The notes under the pieces: generated by a model | The model's database searches: none | What the model was told of the DNA's origin: nothing | What the model saw: the letters and a program-made list of their open reading frames with translations, nothing else | DNA from: Streptomyces sp. NRRL F-525 | GTDB taxonomy: Bacteria; Actinomycetota; Actinomycetes; Streptomycetales; Streptomycetaceae | Direction: 5' to 3' | NCBI RefSeq assembly: GCF_000716605.1 | Contig: NZ_JNXE01000001.1 | Location: forward strand, 1 to 64,000 | Length of the DNA: 64,000 bases | In this document: positions 52,127 through 60,765 of the stretch, one piece after another | Layout: each line of letters starts with the position of its first letter | How positions within the stretch are numbered: the stretch's first letter is position 1 | Position numbers and translations under genes: made by a program

Positions 52127-52648
52127 CTACCGGTGTTTCAAGGGCGTCAACTGCTCGATGTCATAGCGCCCCCGCAACTCCTCGATAGCCGCAAGATCCG
52201 GCGGCCCCCCACCCCCGAGAATCTCCAACAGCTCCTCGAAATACCGCTCATGATCCGGCGGCGGAGACGCCTGGAAAAACATCTTCGCCGCCGTCTCCGT
52301 AGGGTTCGAGAACGCGTGCGGACACCCGGGCGGCACAACGATCACCGTCCCCGGAGTCGCCCGTACCACCCGGGAACCCGAACTCGACTCCCAGCGCTGC
52401 CAGTTGTCCGGGGTACGGACCCGCGGCTCGAAGGCGAGGACATCCAGCTCGCCTTCGAGCACGTAGAACAACTCCTCGCTACGGGTGTGCACGTGGGCCC
52501 CGACATCGAACCCCGGCGGCACAAGCACCTCGAAGGTCGACGCGGTCCGGGAGTGCGAGCCGGTCACCTTGAACGTCACGTGCTGCGCGGGCGTCTGGAC
52601 GACTCGGCCGTGACCGGGCGGCACCAGCAGCCCCTCCGTCGCCGTCAT
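52127..52648 (-). CDS. momA: Cupin monooxygenase, MomA-like (flaviolin formation)
   Basis: 173 residues with one cupin domain: GAHVHTRSEELFYVLEGELD (HxHxxxxE metal motif) and TPGTVIVVPPGCPHAFSNPT (second His). Related cupins beside RppA oxidise 1,3,6,8-tetrahydroxynaphthalene to the quinone flaviolin. ATG at 52648 has GAGGTG upstream. It follows the P450 gene by 7 bases, giving an rppA-CYP158A-momA operon. Substrate inferred from context and known homologues. Confidence 0.85.
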   Translation of the reverse strand: MTATEGLLVPPGHGRVVQTPAQHVTFKVTGSHSRTASTFEVLVPPGFDVGAHVHTRSEELFYVLEGELDVLAFEPRVRTPDNWQRWESSSGSRVVRATPGTVIVVPPGCPHAFSNPTETAAKMFFQASPPPDHERYFEELLEILGGGGPPDLAAIEELRGRYDIEQLTPLKHR

Positions 52649-52655
52649 CCGCACC

Positions 52656-53870
52656 TCACCACGTCACGGGCAGTGCCTCGGGCCCGCGGATCAACGCGCC
52701 CTTCTTGAACGGGACTTGATCGGCCGGTACAGCGAGCCGCAGCCCCGGCAGCCGGTCCAGCAGCGCGTCCACCAGCAGCTCGGACTCCAGCCGCGCCAGC
52801 ATGTTGCCGGGACAGAAGTGCGGGCCGAAACCGAAGGACACATGCGGGTTCGGGCTGCGCGTGAAGTCGATCTTCTCGGGGTCCGGGAACACGTCCGGGT
52901 CCCGGTTCGCGGCCAGGTACGACACGTACACCGGGTCGCCCGCCCGCATCCGCACGCCGCGGATCTCCACGTCCTCCATGGCGATCCGGGACAGCCCGAC
53001 CGCGTTGCGGTGCGGGATGTAGCGCAGCAGCTCGTCGATGGCCTGGGGCCTCAACTCCGGTTCCGCGCGCAGCCGTTCGACGAGATCGGGGCGGGTCAGC
53101 AGCAGGTAGAACATCTGCCCGCTGTTGTTGGTGACCGCCTCGCCGCCGATCTGCAGCAGCACCGCGAGCCCGACCGCCTCCTCCAGCGTGATCTCCTCCC
53201 GGCCCACGGCGGCACCGAGCAGCGAGGCGACGTCCTCGCCGTCGCTGCCCTCCCGCAGCCCGATCAGATCGCCGAAGTACGCGCCCATCTCCTGCTTCGC
53301 CTTCTCGCTGACCTTGGCGCCGTGCGAGGAGGACAGGATGAGCTGGGTCCAGGTGTGCATGCCGTGCCGGTCGGCGGCCGGTACGCCCATCAGCTCGCAG
53401 ATCACCGCGATGGGGAAGGGGCTCAGCACAGTCTCGGTGAGGTCCGCGGGCGGCCCGTTCTCCAGCAGCTCGTCGACCAACTCGTCGAGCAGCAGCCGGG
53501 ATTGCTCCCGCACCCGCTCCACCCCGCGCGCCGTGAACGCCGGGGCCACCGAGCGCCGTAGCCGGGTGTGGTCCGGAGGGTCGAGGAAGCCGACCGCGCC
53601 GCGCGCCGGGATGAAGTGCGGGGCGAGCCGGGTCACCGGCTGGTCCATCACCGCCTCACGGCTGAAGCGGGGATCGTTGGTGACCATCCGCACGTCGTCG
53701 TGCCGGGTGACCAGCCACGCCCAGCCCTCGCCGTTGGGCAGTTTGATCCGGTTGACCGGACCCTCCCGCATCAGTTTGGCGAGGACCGGGTCGAAGTCCA
53801 CCCCGGTCAGGTCGAGGGCCGGCCAGGGCCGGACCGGGGGCAGGGTCTCGGTGAGCGTCTCTTCAGTCAT
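52656..53870 (-). CDS. Cytochrome P450, CYP158A family (flaviolin coupling)
   Basis: 404 residues, the length of S. coelicolor CYP158A2. Heme-binding FGFGPHFCPGNML, ExxR DELLRYIPHRN region, and I-helix LQIGGEAVTNNSG in which Ala245 replaces the usual Thr, exactly the known CYP158A2 feature (substrate hydroxyls donate protons instead). Couples flaviolin into dimers and trimers, pigments thought to protect from UV. Soluble; needs ferredoxin partners from elsewhere. 7 bases from rppA. Confidence 0.92.
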   Translation of the reverse strand: MTEETLTETLPPVRPWPALDLTGVDFDPVLAKLMREGPVNRIKLPNGEGWAWLVTRHDDVRMVTNDPRFSREAVMDQPVTRLAPHFIPARGAVGFLDPPDHTRLRRSVAPAFTARGVERVREQSRLLLDELVDELLENGPPADLTETVLSPFPIAVICELMGVPAADRHGMHTWTQLILSSSHGAKVSEKAKQEMGAYFGDLIGLREGSDGEDVASLLGAAVGREEITLEEAVGLAVLLQIGGEAVTNNSGQMFYLLLTRPDLVERLRAEPELRPQAIDELLRYIPHRNAVGLSRIAMEDVEIRGVRMRAGDPVYVSYLAANRDPDVFPDPEKIDFTRSPNPHVSFGFGPHFCPGNMLARLESELLVDALLDRLPGLRLAVPADQVPFKKGALIRGPEALPVTW

Positions 53871-53877
53871 GCCGTAC

Positions 53878-54942
53878 TCAAGCCGTCTCTCGGTCGTCGT
53901 TGTGCCAGCGGCCCAGGGCCATCTCGGCGGTGATGCCGGGGCCGAACCCGGCGAGCAGTCCGCGCGCCCGGTGTTCGGCGCCGCCCTCGTCGAAGAGCCG
54001 GCGCAGCGCGTCCAGCACGACGGCGCTGGCGATGTTGCCGTACTCGGTGAGGGTGGCCCGGCTGAACCGGAACGCGTGCGGGTCGACCTGGAGGAACTTG
54101 CTCAGGTCGTCGAGTATTCGGGGCCCGCCCGCGTGGACTATGTAGAAGTCCAGGTCGGCCGCGTCCCAGCCGTGCAGTCCCGCGAGGTCCTGGAGCGCCG
54201 GGGCGAGGGGCTCCATGGTGGCCGGCACCCGCTTGTCCAGCAGGAAGTGGAACCCGGTGGCCCGGACGTCGTACATGATCCACTCTTCGGTCTTGGGGAT
54301 CAGGTACGACCCGTTGCGCTCCAGCTGGATGCCCGTGCCGCCCCGCCCGCGCACCACGGCCGCGGCGATGCCGTCGCCGAACAGGCCGTTGGAGAGCAGG
54401 GAGCCGATGCCGAGGTCGGTCGGCTGGTAGCACAGCGAGCAGAACTCGCAGGCGACGATGAGAGCGTTGGCGTCCGGGTAGGCCGTGCAGAAGTCGTGCG
54501 CCCGGTTGATCGCCGCGCCGCCGGCCGCGCAGCCGAGCTGGGCGATCGGGATCTGGCGGGTCGTGGACTCGAAGGCCATCTCGTTGATCAGCCAGGCCGT
54601 GAGCGAGGGCATCATGAAGCCCGTGCACGAGACGTAGATGATCACGTCGATGTCGGTGGTGAGGAGCTCCGCCTCGTCGAGCGCGTGCTGCACGACCGAC
54701 GGGACCCGGGCCTTCGCCTCGGCCGTGTAGATCCTGTTGCGGTCCTCGAACCCCGGGTGCTTCAGGGTCTCCTCGATGGGCTGCACGATGTGCCGGGTGC
54801 GCACACCGGTGTTCTCGATCAGCCGGAGGGCCAGCGGCAGGTTGGGGTGGTCCGCGTGACGGGAGCGCGCCAGCTCCAGCGTCTCCTCCATCGTGATCAC
54901 GTGCTCGGGAACCGACACCGAGGGCTTGCACAAAGTCGCCAT
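53878..54942 (-). CDS. rppA: 1,3,6,8-tetrahydroxynaphthalene synthase (type III PKS)
   Basis: 354 residues. Condenses five malonyl-CoA to tetrahydroxynaphthalene. Catalytic triad Cys138 (QLGCAAGGAAINR), His270 (IVHAGGPR) and Asn303 (YGNIASAVVLD), and Cys106 (YVSCTGFMMPSL), all at the numbers known for THN synthase. ATG at 54942; an in-frame start upstream gives an Arg-rich extension that is not part of the family. First gene of the pigment operon; a perfect palindrome lies about 145 bases upstream. Confidence 0.96.
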   Translation of the reverse strand: MATLCKPSVSVPEHVITMEETLELARSRHADHPNLPLALRLIENTGVRTRHIVQPIEETLKHPGFEDRNRIYTAEAKARVPSVVQHALDEAELLTTDIDVIIYVSCTGFMMPSLTAWLINEMAFESTTRQIPIAQLGCAAGGAAINRAHDFCTAYPDANALIVACEFCSLCYQPTDLGIGSLLSNGLFGDGIAAAVVRGRGGTGIQLERNGSYLIPKTEEWIMYDVRATGFHFLLDKRVPATMEPLAPALQDLAGLHGWDAADLDFYIVHAGGPRILDDLSKFLQVDPHAFRFSRATLTEYGNIASAVVLDALRRLFDEGGAEHRARGLLAGFGPGITAEMALGRWHNDDRETA

Positions 54943-55086
54943 GAACCGTCCCTGCTTTCGCCTTCCGGAAGGCCTTCGCCCGCCGGTCAGAAGGTGGTTC
55001 ACCTCAGAGGGTGGTGCACCCACGATCACCCGGGAGGACGACGATCTCGCGGTGGACTACTCCAATTCAGGGACAAGCTCATAAAG

Positions 55087-55106
55087 ACAGGATCAGTAAA
55101 TCCTGT
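55087..55106. promoter_or_regulatory. Perfect palindrome upstream of rppA
   Basis: ACAGGAT-N6-ATCCTGT in an AT-rich stretch unusual here. On the minus strand it sits between TTTCAC and TTTATG, which could be a poor -35/-10 pair. A repressor or activator site for the pigment operon is the simplest reading. The leader 54943-55086 holds no gene. Confidence 0.4.
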
Positions 55107-55156
55107 GAAAGCGCAGAGGGGGCGACCTCTAGATCAAGGCTGGGCGCCACCCCCTA

Positions 55157-55186
55157 GGGGCGCGGGGAACTGCGCGACCAGCCCCC
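55157..55186 (+). repeat. Dispersed hairpin repeat, copy 6
   Basis: Complete copy between the rppA promoter region and the 3' end of the DUF6213 gene; probable terminator for the latter. Confidence 0.85.
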
Positions 55187-55208
55187 ACCGGGCGCGCCAC
55201 TCAGCAAA

Positions 55209-55445
55209 CTACGAGCCGCCCCCACTGCTATGCGCAATGCACGCAACGTCAATCCGGTCGGCAAGCTTCGCCAACTCAATGGTCAACGCGGCGACCGTGT
55301 CCTCGTCCAGCCCCTCTTCCCCGGCCTCGACAAGGTGCAGCCACCGCCCACCCACGGTACGCAAAAGCTTGCTGACATCGGCGGCAGCCACCTGCAAGGT
55401 CCCGCGGTCGTCGACGATCAGAGGCAGAGTCACTTCGCGGTTCAC
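55209..55445 (-). CDS. DUF6213 family small protein
   Basis: 78 residues: MNREVTLPLIVDDRGTLQVA then AADVSKLLRTVGGRWLHLVE and ALTIELAKLADRIDVACIAH. I recognise it as the Streptomyces-restricted DUF6213 group, function unknown. Soluble, short beta hairpin then helices. Separate from the aldehyde dehydrogenase gene by 25 bases on the same strand; co-transcription is likely. Confidence 0.75.
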   Translation of the reverse strand: MNREVTLPLIVDDRGTLQVAAADVSKLLRTVGGRWLHLVEAGEEGLDEDTVAALTIELAKLADRIDVACIAHSSGGGS

Positions 55446-55470
55446 AGAGGGGATCGTAGCCGCGGAACGC

Positions 55471-56856
55471 TCACGCTCCGTGCCATACCGTGGTGATGTT
55501 GCAGAACTCGCGGATTCCGTGCCCCGACAGCTCCCGCCCGTACCCGGACCGCTTCACCCCACCGAACGGGAAGGCCGGATGCGACGCGGTCATCCCGTTG
55601 AAGAACACCCCACCCGCCTCCAGGTCCCGTACGAACCGCTCGACCTCCGCCTCGTCCCGCGTCCACACATTGGAACTCAGCCCGAACGGCGTGTCGTTGG
55701 CGAGGAGGACGGCCTCGTCGAGGTCGCCGACCCGGTACAGCGTGGCGACGGGCCCGAACGTCTCCTCGCGGTGGATGCGCATCTCGCGGGTGATGTCGGT
55801 GAGGACGGTCGGCGGGTAGAACCAGCCGGCCCCGTCAGGCCGCTCACCACCGCACAGCACAGTGGCCCCACTCTCCACCGCGTCGTCGACGAGCTCCTCC
55901 AGATCGCTACGACCCTGCTCACTCGCGACCGGTCCGACCTCGGTCTCCTCCGCCAGCGGATCACCGACCGTGAGCGCCTTCATCCCGGCCACGAACCGCT
56001 CGGCGAACGCGTCGAAGACATCCGTGTGCACGATGAACCGCTTCGCGGCGATGCACGACTGCCCGTTGTTCTGCACCCGCGCGGTCACCGCGACCTGCGC
56101 GGCCCGGTCGATGTCGGCGGACGGCATGACGACGTACGGGTCGCTGCCGCCCAGTTCCAGCACCGTCTTCTTGACCATGTCCCCGGCGACGGACGCGACC
56201 GCCCGCCCCGCGGGCTCGCTGCCGGTGAGCGTGGCCGCCTTCACCCGCTCGTCGCGCAGGATCTCCTCGATCGCGTCGGAACCGACGAGCAGGGTCTGGA
56301 AGGCGCCCTCCGGGAAGCCCGCGCGGTGGAACAGGTCCTCCAGGTAGAGGGCGGTCTGCGGCACGTTCGACGCGTGCTTGAGCAGACCGACGTTGCCCGC
56401 CATCAGCGCGGGCGCGGCGAAACGGATCACCTGCCAGAGTGGGAAGTTCCACGGCATCACCGCGAGGACGGGACCCAGCGGCCGGTAGCGGACCAACGCC
56501 CGTGAACCGCCCGAGTCCTTGACGTCCGCCGCGTCCGGCTCCTCGTCGGCGAGGAGCCCCTCGGCGTGGTCGGCGTACCAGCGCATCGACTTCGCGCACT
56601 TGGCGGCCTCCGCGCGGGCCTGCTTGACCGGCTTGCCCATCTCGGTGGTCATGGTCCGGCCGATGTCCTGTTGGTCCTCGTCGAGCAGGTCGGCGGCCCG
56701 GTGCATGAGCCGGGCGCGCTCGGCGAAGGAAGACGTCCGGTACGTACGGAACGTGGCCTCCGCGAGCTGGAGCCGCCGCTCGATCTCCTCGCCGCCCATG
56801 GCCTCGTACGTCTTGAGCGTCTCGCCGTTGGCCGGGTTGACCGTCGCGATGGGCAT
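55471..56856 (-). CDS. NAD(P)-dependent aldehyde dehydrogenase (succinate-semialdehyde type)
   Basis: 461 residues. Begins MPIATVNPANGETLKTYEAM. Active site Cys in QNNGQSCIAAKRFIVH, general-base Glu in VLELGGSDPYVVMPSADIDR, oxyanion Asn in MPWNFPLWQV, and C-terminal AFPFGGVKRSGYGRELSGHG. This pattern is nearest to succinate-semialdehyde dehydrogenases (GabD/Sad). Start ATG 56856 with GGAGGTCAGCC upstream. The longer frame upstream is not coding. Confidence 0.9.
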   Translation of the reverse strand: MPIATVNPANGETLKTYEAMGGEEIERRLQLAEATFRTYRTSSFAERARLMHRAADLLDEDQQDIGRTMTTEMGKPVKQARAEAAKCAKSMRWYADHAEGLLADEEPDAADVKDSGGSRALVRYRPLGPVLAVMPWNFPLWQVIRFAAPALMAGNVGLLKHASNVPQTALYLEDLFHRAGFPEGAFQTLLVGSDAIEEILRDERVKAATLTGSEPAGRAVASVAGDMVKKTVLELGGSDPYVVMPSADIDRAAQVAVTARVQNNGQSCIAAKRFIVHTDVFDAFAERFVAGMKALTVGDPLAEETEVGPVASEQGRSDLEELVDDAVESGATVLCGGERPDGAGWFYPPTVLTDITREMRIHREETFGPVATLYRVGDLDEAVLLANDTPFGLSSNVWTRDEAEVERFVRDLEAGGVFFNGMTASHPAFPFGGVKRSGYGRELSGHGIREFCNITTVWHGA

Positions 56857-56930
56857 GGCTGACCTCCTGGAGCGGGCTGTGCTTCGACCTTCCCGCGTGG
56901 CACGGGGGACCGCAACGCGTGCACGGCCCT

Positions 56931-57401
56931 TCAGCCCGAGTGCTCCACCAGCCGGTCGAGAAACGTGGCCTGCGCCGTGACGATGACGGCCCGCGCCCGT
57001 TCGAGCCCCAGCCACTCCACCCGATCCAGCTCCGGGAACTCCTGGACCTGCCCGGACTTCGGCGGCCATTCCATCTCGAAAGTGCCGGGAACCATGGCCG
57101 CCGGATCCAGATCAGCCTCGATCGCCCACGCGGTGACGACCTTCCCGTTGCTCTGCCGCACTTCGCCCAGCTCGATCGCCTCGCCCTCCGGCGGCGCGAT
57201 CCCCAGCTCCTCCTGGAATTCACGCCGGGCCGCGTCCCAGGCGGTCTCGTCGGGCTCGTACTCACCCTTGGGCACACCCCACGCCCCGGCGTCCCGCCGA
57301 GCGAAGAACGGGCCGCCCATATGGCCGAGCAACACCTCCAGCCCACGTTCGGTGTGCCGGAACAACAACAGCCCGGCACTCCGCTTCCCACTCCCACTCA
57401 C
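56931..57401 (-). CDS. NUDIX hydrolase
   Basis: 156 residues. The Nudix box appears as GEYEPDETAWDAARREFQEE LG (GX5EX7REVXEELG with changes at the first Glu), followed by an extended C-terminal helix FLDRLVEHSG. Probably hydrolyses a nucleoside-diphosphate derivative. The GTG at 57401 overlaps the ligase stop as GTGA. Coupling with DNA ligase hints at nucleotide-pool or repair work, unproven. Confidence 0.88.
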   Translation of the reverse strand: MSGSGKRSAGLLLFRHTERGLEVLLGHMGGPFFARRDAGAWGVPKGEYEPDETAWDAARREFQEELGIAPPEGEAIELGEVRQSNGKVVTAWAIEADLDPAAMVPGTFEMEWPPKSGQVQEFPELDRVEWLGLERARAVIVTAQATFLDRLVEHSG

Positions 57402-58936
57402 GGCTTCACCTCCGGATGCGCTGCCAACAACGTCTCCACCGAGTCCGCCTCCTCCACCCGCTTGTCCTCCCGGTACCGCACCACCCGCGCGAAGCGCAGC
57501 GTGACACCGGCCGGGTACCGCGTGGACTTCTGCAGTCCGTCATACGCGATCTCTACGACGAGTTCGGGCCGTACGGTCACCACGTGGCCGTCGCTCTCCA
57601 CGGCCAGCTCCTGGAGCCGCTCGGTCTGCCAGGTCAGCACGGCGTCGGTCATGCCCTTGAAGGTCTTGCCGAGCATCACGAAGGAACCGTCCGAACTCCG
57701 GGCGCCCAGATGGAGGTTGGAGAGCCTGCCGGTGCGTCGGCCGTGTCCCCACTCGGCGGCCAGGACGACCAGGTCGAGGGTGTGAACGGGCTTGACCTTC
57801 AGCCAAGAGGCGCCCCGGCGGCCCGCGTTGTACGGAGCTTCGAGCCCTTTGACCACGACCCCTTCGTGGCCGCGCTTCAAGGTCTCGGCGAGGAAGGCCT
57901 CCGCCGCCGGGACATCCTCCGGGCCGGACACGAGAGTTCGGCGGACGCGCATCGGTTCGGGCACCAACTGGGCCAGTTCCGCGTGCCGTTCGGCGAACGG
58001 GAGGTCGAGCAGGTCGCGGCCGTCGACGGACAGCGCGTCGAAGAACACGGGGGAGACCGGGACCGTCTCGGCGGCCGTGGCCACGTCCACCCGGGAGCCG
58101 ACCCGGCCCGCCGTCTCCTGGAAGGAACGCGGCCGCCCGTCCTCGTCGAAGGAGATGACCTCACCGTCGAGGATGAACCGCTTGCCTCTCAACTCCATTG
58201 CTGCGGCGGTGAGTTCGGGGAGGCGGTCGGTGATGTCGTCGAGGGTGCGGGTGTAGAGCCGTACGACGTCACCGTCGCGGTGGACCTGGACGCGGATGCC
58301 GTCGAGCTTCTCCTCGACCGCGCACTCGCCCAGCTTCTCGACCGCCTCGGCGACGGACGAGGCGCTGTGCGCGAGCATCGGCAGGACCGGGCGCCCCACG
58401 GTCAGCCGGAAGCGGTCCAGGGAGGCGGGGCCGTCGGCGAGCAGCGCCTCGGCCACCGTCTGGAGCGAACCGGCCAGCATCACGGCCCGCCGAACGTCCG
58501 CTGCGGGCACGTCGGTTGCCTGGGCCAGGCCCTCCACGGCGACCGCGTCCAGCGCACCCTGCCGGACCTCACCCGTGATCAGTCCGAAGAGGAAGCGCTG
58601 CTCGTCGGCGGTGGCCGCGCCCATCAACTCGCCCACCATGCGGGCGCGTTCAGCCTGCGAACCGGCGCCCGACACCTTGCCGAGGGCGCTGAGCCGGGCG
58701 TCCACGTCGTGCACGGTGAGGGTGGGTTCGGCGGCCGGTTCGACGGACCGACTCAGCACCTTCCAGCCGATGCCGAGGCGGCCCTGCGGCAGTCGTCCCG
58801 CCAGATACGGGATGACGATCGGGACGTCATCCGGTGCCGCGTCCCGAAAGAGCTCCGCGAGCAGGGCGATCTTCCGGGACCGCGCCGAGGTGGCGGCGAC
58901 CTCCTGGGACACATGCGCGAGCCGGGTCAGCAGCAT
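57398..58936 (-). CDS. ATP-dependent DNA ligase (LigB type)
   Basis: 512 residues, the length of actinobacterial LigB. N-terminal ligase domain (about 1-170), adenylation domain with Lys210 in CAVEEKLDGIRVQVHR (motif I), EGVVVKGLEAPYNAGRRGAS (motif IV), WLKVKPVHTLDLVVLAAEW (motif V), and an OB domain to the end. Seals nicks with ATP; accessory to the NAD-dependent LigA. No Ku, polymerase or nuclease domain, so it is not LigD. ATG at 58936. Confidence 0.93.
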   Translation of the reverse strand: MLLTRLAHVSQEVAATSARSRKIALLAELFRDAAPDDVPIVIPYLAGRLPQGRLGIGWKVLSRSVEPAAEPTLTVHDVDARLSALGKVSGAGSQAERARMVGELMGAATADEQRFLFGLITGEVRQGALDAVAVEGLAQATDVPAADVRRAVMLAGSLQTVAEALLADGPASLDRFRLTVGRPVLPMLAHSASSVAEAVEKLGECAVEEKLDGIRVQVHRDGDVVRLYTRTLDDITDRLPELTAAAMELRGKRFILDGEVISFDEDGRPRSFQETAGRVGSRVDVATAAETVPVSPVFFDALSVDGRDLLDLPFAERHAELAQLVPEPMRVRRTLVSGPEDVPAAEAFLAETLKRGHEGVVVKGLEAPYNAGRRGASWLKVKPVHTLDLVVLAAEWGHGRRTGRLSNLHLGARSSDGSFVMLGKTFKGMTDAVLTWQTERLQELAVESDGHVVTVRPELVVEIAYDGLQKSTRYPAGVTLRFARVVRYREDKRVEEADSVETLLAAHPEVKP

Positions 58937-58965
58937 GCAGCCATCGTGCAACGGAGGCGGCCGGT

Positions 58966-59913
58966 CTACACCCGGACGGCCGCGTCGAGATCGCTCATGA
59001 GCAGCTCGCCGTTGATCGTGGCGCCCGCCCGGTACCCGGCGGAGGCCGCGTTCACGACCTGCTCCGCGAAGCCCATCGCGTTGCCGACCGCCCACACGCC
59101 GGGCACGGTCGTCAGACCCGTCGGGTCGACCACGGGGTACGCGCCGAACGGCGTCTCGTGCAGCTCGGCGCCCAGCTTCTCCAGCAGCCCGGTCTGCGGG
59201 ACGGCCCGGGGCGCCACGAACAGGGCCTCGCGGGGATGTGTGCTGCCGTCCGCGAGACGGACGCCGGTGAGCCGGTCGTCCTCGACGGCCAGTGCCGCGA
59301 CCTCGCCGGGCACCACGGCGACCCCGGCGGCGGCCAGCCTGCGCAGGTCGTCGTCGGTCAGCTCGGACTCGGCGACCGTGTGCAGGAACAGGGTCACGTC
59401 CTTGGACCACTGCGAGACGATCAGCGCCTGGTGCACGCTCATCGGTGTCGTCGCGAGCACCCCGAAGGCCTGGTCACGGACCTCCCAGCCATGGCAGTAC
59501 GGGCAGTGGATCACGTCCCGCCCGAACCGCTCGGCGACCCCGGGGACGCTGGGCAGCTCGTCCTTGAGCCCGGTGGCGACGACGATCCGCCGCGCGTGCA
59601 CGGTCTCCCCATCGGCCAGCGCTACGGCGAAGCCGTCGCCCTCGCCCTTCGTGACGTCCACCGCGCGGTCGCGGACGAGATCGACGCCGTAGCGCGCGAT
59701 CTCCTCGCGGCCCAGGGCGAGGAACTCGGCCGGAGACATCCCGTCCCGGGTCAGATAGCCCTGCATGTGCGCGGCGGGCGTGTTGCGCGGCTCACTGGCG
59801 TCGACGACGAGCGTGCGACGCCGGGACCGGCCCAGGACCAGCGCGGCGGAGAGCCCTGCCGCTCCACCGCCGATGACGACCACTTCGTAGGTTCCGGTAC
59901 GTGTCTCGGTCAC
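58966..59913 (-). CDS. Thioredoxin-reductase-like flavoprotein (NAD(P)/FAD oxidoreductase)
   Basis: 315 residues. FAD motif VVVIGGGAAGLSAALVLGRS; CxxC in VIHCPYCHGWE; NADPH region less typical (FGVLATTPMSVHQALI) than in true TrxB. C-terminal GVWAVGNAMGFAEQVVNAAS binds FAD. This group includes holomycin/gliotoxin-type dithiol oxidases and uncharacterised reductases. GTG at 59913 with GGAGGT upstream. Divergent from a cupin-type XRE regulator that probably controls it. Confidence 0.87.
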   Translation of the reverse strand: MTETRTGTYEVVVIGGGAAGLSAALVLGRSRRRTLVVDASEPRNTPAAHMQGYLTRDGMSPAEFLALGREEIARYGVDLVRDRAVDVTKGEGDGFAVALADGETVHARRIVVATGLKDELPSVPGVAERFGRDVIHCPYCHGWEVRDQAFGVLATTPMSVHQALIVSQWSKDVTLFLHTVAESELTDDDLRRLAAAGVAVVPGEVAALAVEDDRLTGVRLADGSTHPREALFVAPRAVPQTGLLEKLGAELHETPFGAYPVVDPTGLTTVPGVWAVGNAMGFAEQVVNAASAGYRAGATINGELLMSDLDAAVRV

Positions 59914-59956
59914 GGTGACCACCTCCACCCCCGAAGGTCGCCCCCTCCCTGCCGTA

Positions 59957-59992
59957 TTGACAAACACGTTTGCCGAAACTGCAATATCGGTC
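59957..59992 (+). promoter_or_regulatory. Promoter with overlapping palindromes, XRE/flavoprotein region
   Basis: TTGACA (59957-59962, exact consensus) and TGCAAT (59980-59985) with 17-base spacing. The -10 ends 7 bases before the ATG, so the mRNA is leaderless or nearly so. CAAAC-AC-GTTTG (59961-59972) and GTTT-GCCG-AAAC overlap the spacer, a likely operator for the XRE protein itself. 79 bases separate the divergent genes. Confidence 0.6.
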
Positions 59993-60574
59993 ATGAACGA
60001 CGACACGGACGACGTACTCGCGGAGGTCGGCCCGAGGCTGCGCCGCATCCGCAAGGAGAAGGGCGCGACCCTCGCCGGCCTGTCGGAGACGACCGGCATC
60101 TCGGTCAGCACCCTGTCCCGCCTGGAGTCAGGCCTCCGCAAGCCCAGCCTGGAGCTGCTGCTGCCTATTGCGCGGGCCCACCAGGTGCCTCTGGACGAGT
60201 TGGTCGGGGCACCGGCGGTTCGCGACCCCCGCGTACGCGCCGAGCCGATCGTCCGCGGCGGCCGCACCCACTGGCCCTTGACCCGCCAGCCCGGCGGCCT
60301 CCAGGCCTACAAGGTCCTGGAACCGCAACGGAAGGTCGAGCCGGATCTGCGGACGCACGAGGGCTACGAGTGGCTGTATGTGATGTCTGGGCGGCTACGT
60401 CTCCTGCTGGGCGAGCACGACGTGGTGCTGGGGCCGGGCGAGGCGGCCGAATTCGACACCCGGGTACCCCACTGGTTCGGCTCGACGGGCGAGGGCCCGG
60501 TGGAGTTCCTGAGCCTGTTCGGCCCACAGGGCGAACGAATGCACGTAAGGGCAAGACCAAAGCGCGGCCAGTAA
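59993..60574 (+). CDS. XRE-family regulator with cupin domain
   Basis: 193 residues: HTH (about 12-65, LRRIRKEKGATLAGLSETTG then ISVSTLSRLESGLRKPSLEL) and a C-terminal cupin_2 (about 105-180, LRTHEGYEWLYVMSGRLRLL, LGPGEAAEFDTRVPHWFGST). Likely senses a small molecule and represses itself and the divergent flavoprotein. No ribosome site. Confidence 0.92.
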   Translation: MNDDTDDVLAEVGPRLRRIRKEKGATLAGLSETTGISVSTLSRLESGLRKPSLELLLPIARAHQVPLDELVGAPAVRDPRVRAEPIVRGGRTHWPLTRQPGGLQAYKVLEPQRKVEPDLRTHEGYEWLYVMSGRLRLLLGEHDVVLGPGEAAEFDTRVPHWFGSTGEGPVEFLSLFGPQGERMHVRARPKRGQ

Positions 60575-60605
60575 AAACGCCGCCCCCTACAGCGCCCTTC
60601 TTTTA

Positions 60606-60635
60606 GGGGCGCGGGGAACTGCGCGACCAGCCCCC
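60606..60635 (+). repeat. Dispersed hairpin repeat, copy 7
   Basis: Complete copy 31 bases after the XRE stop, preceded by TTTTA. Probable terminator. The following 60636-60765 contains only the promoter side of the quinone oxidoreductase gene. Confidence 0.85.
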
Positions 60636-60765
60636 GCCGGCCCGCGGTCAAAGAACTACACGCACCCCGCGGAGCGTGACGAACCCGACTGTTCCCTGAC
60701 GTGCAAGCGACCGCTTAGTATGCAACCGACCCCGGTCAGACAGAGCAGTCCCGTGGAGGCCCCGC

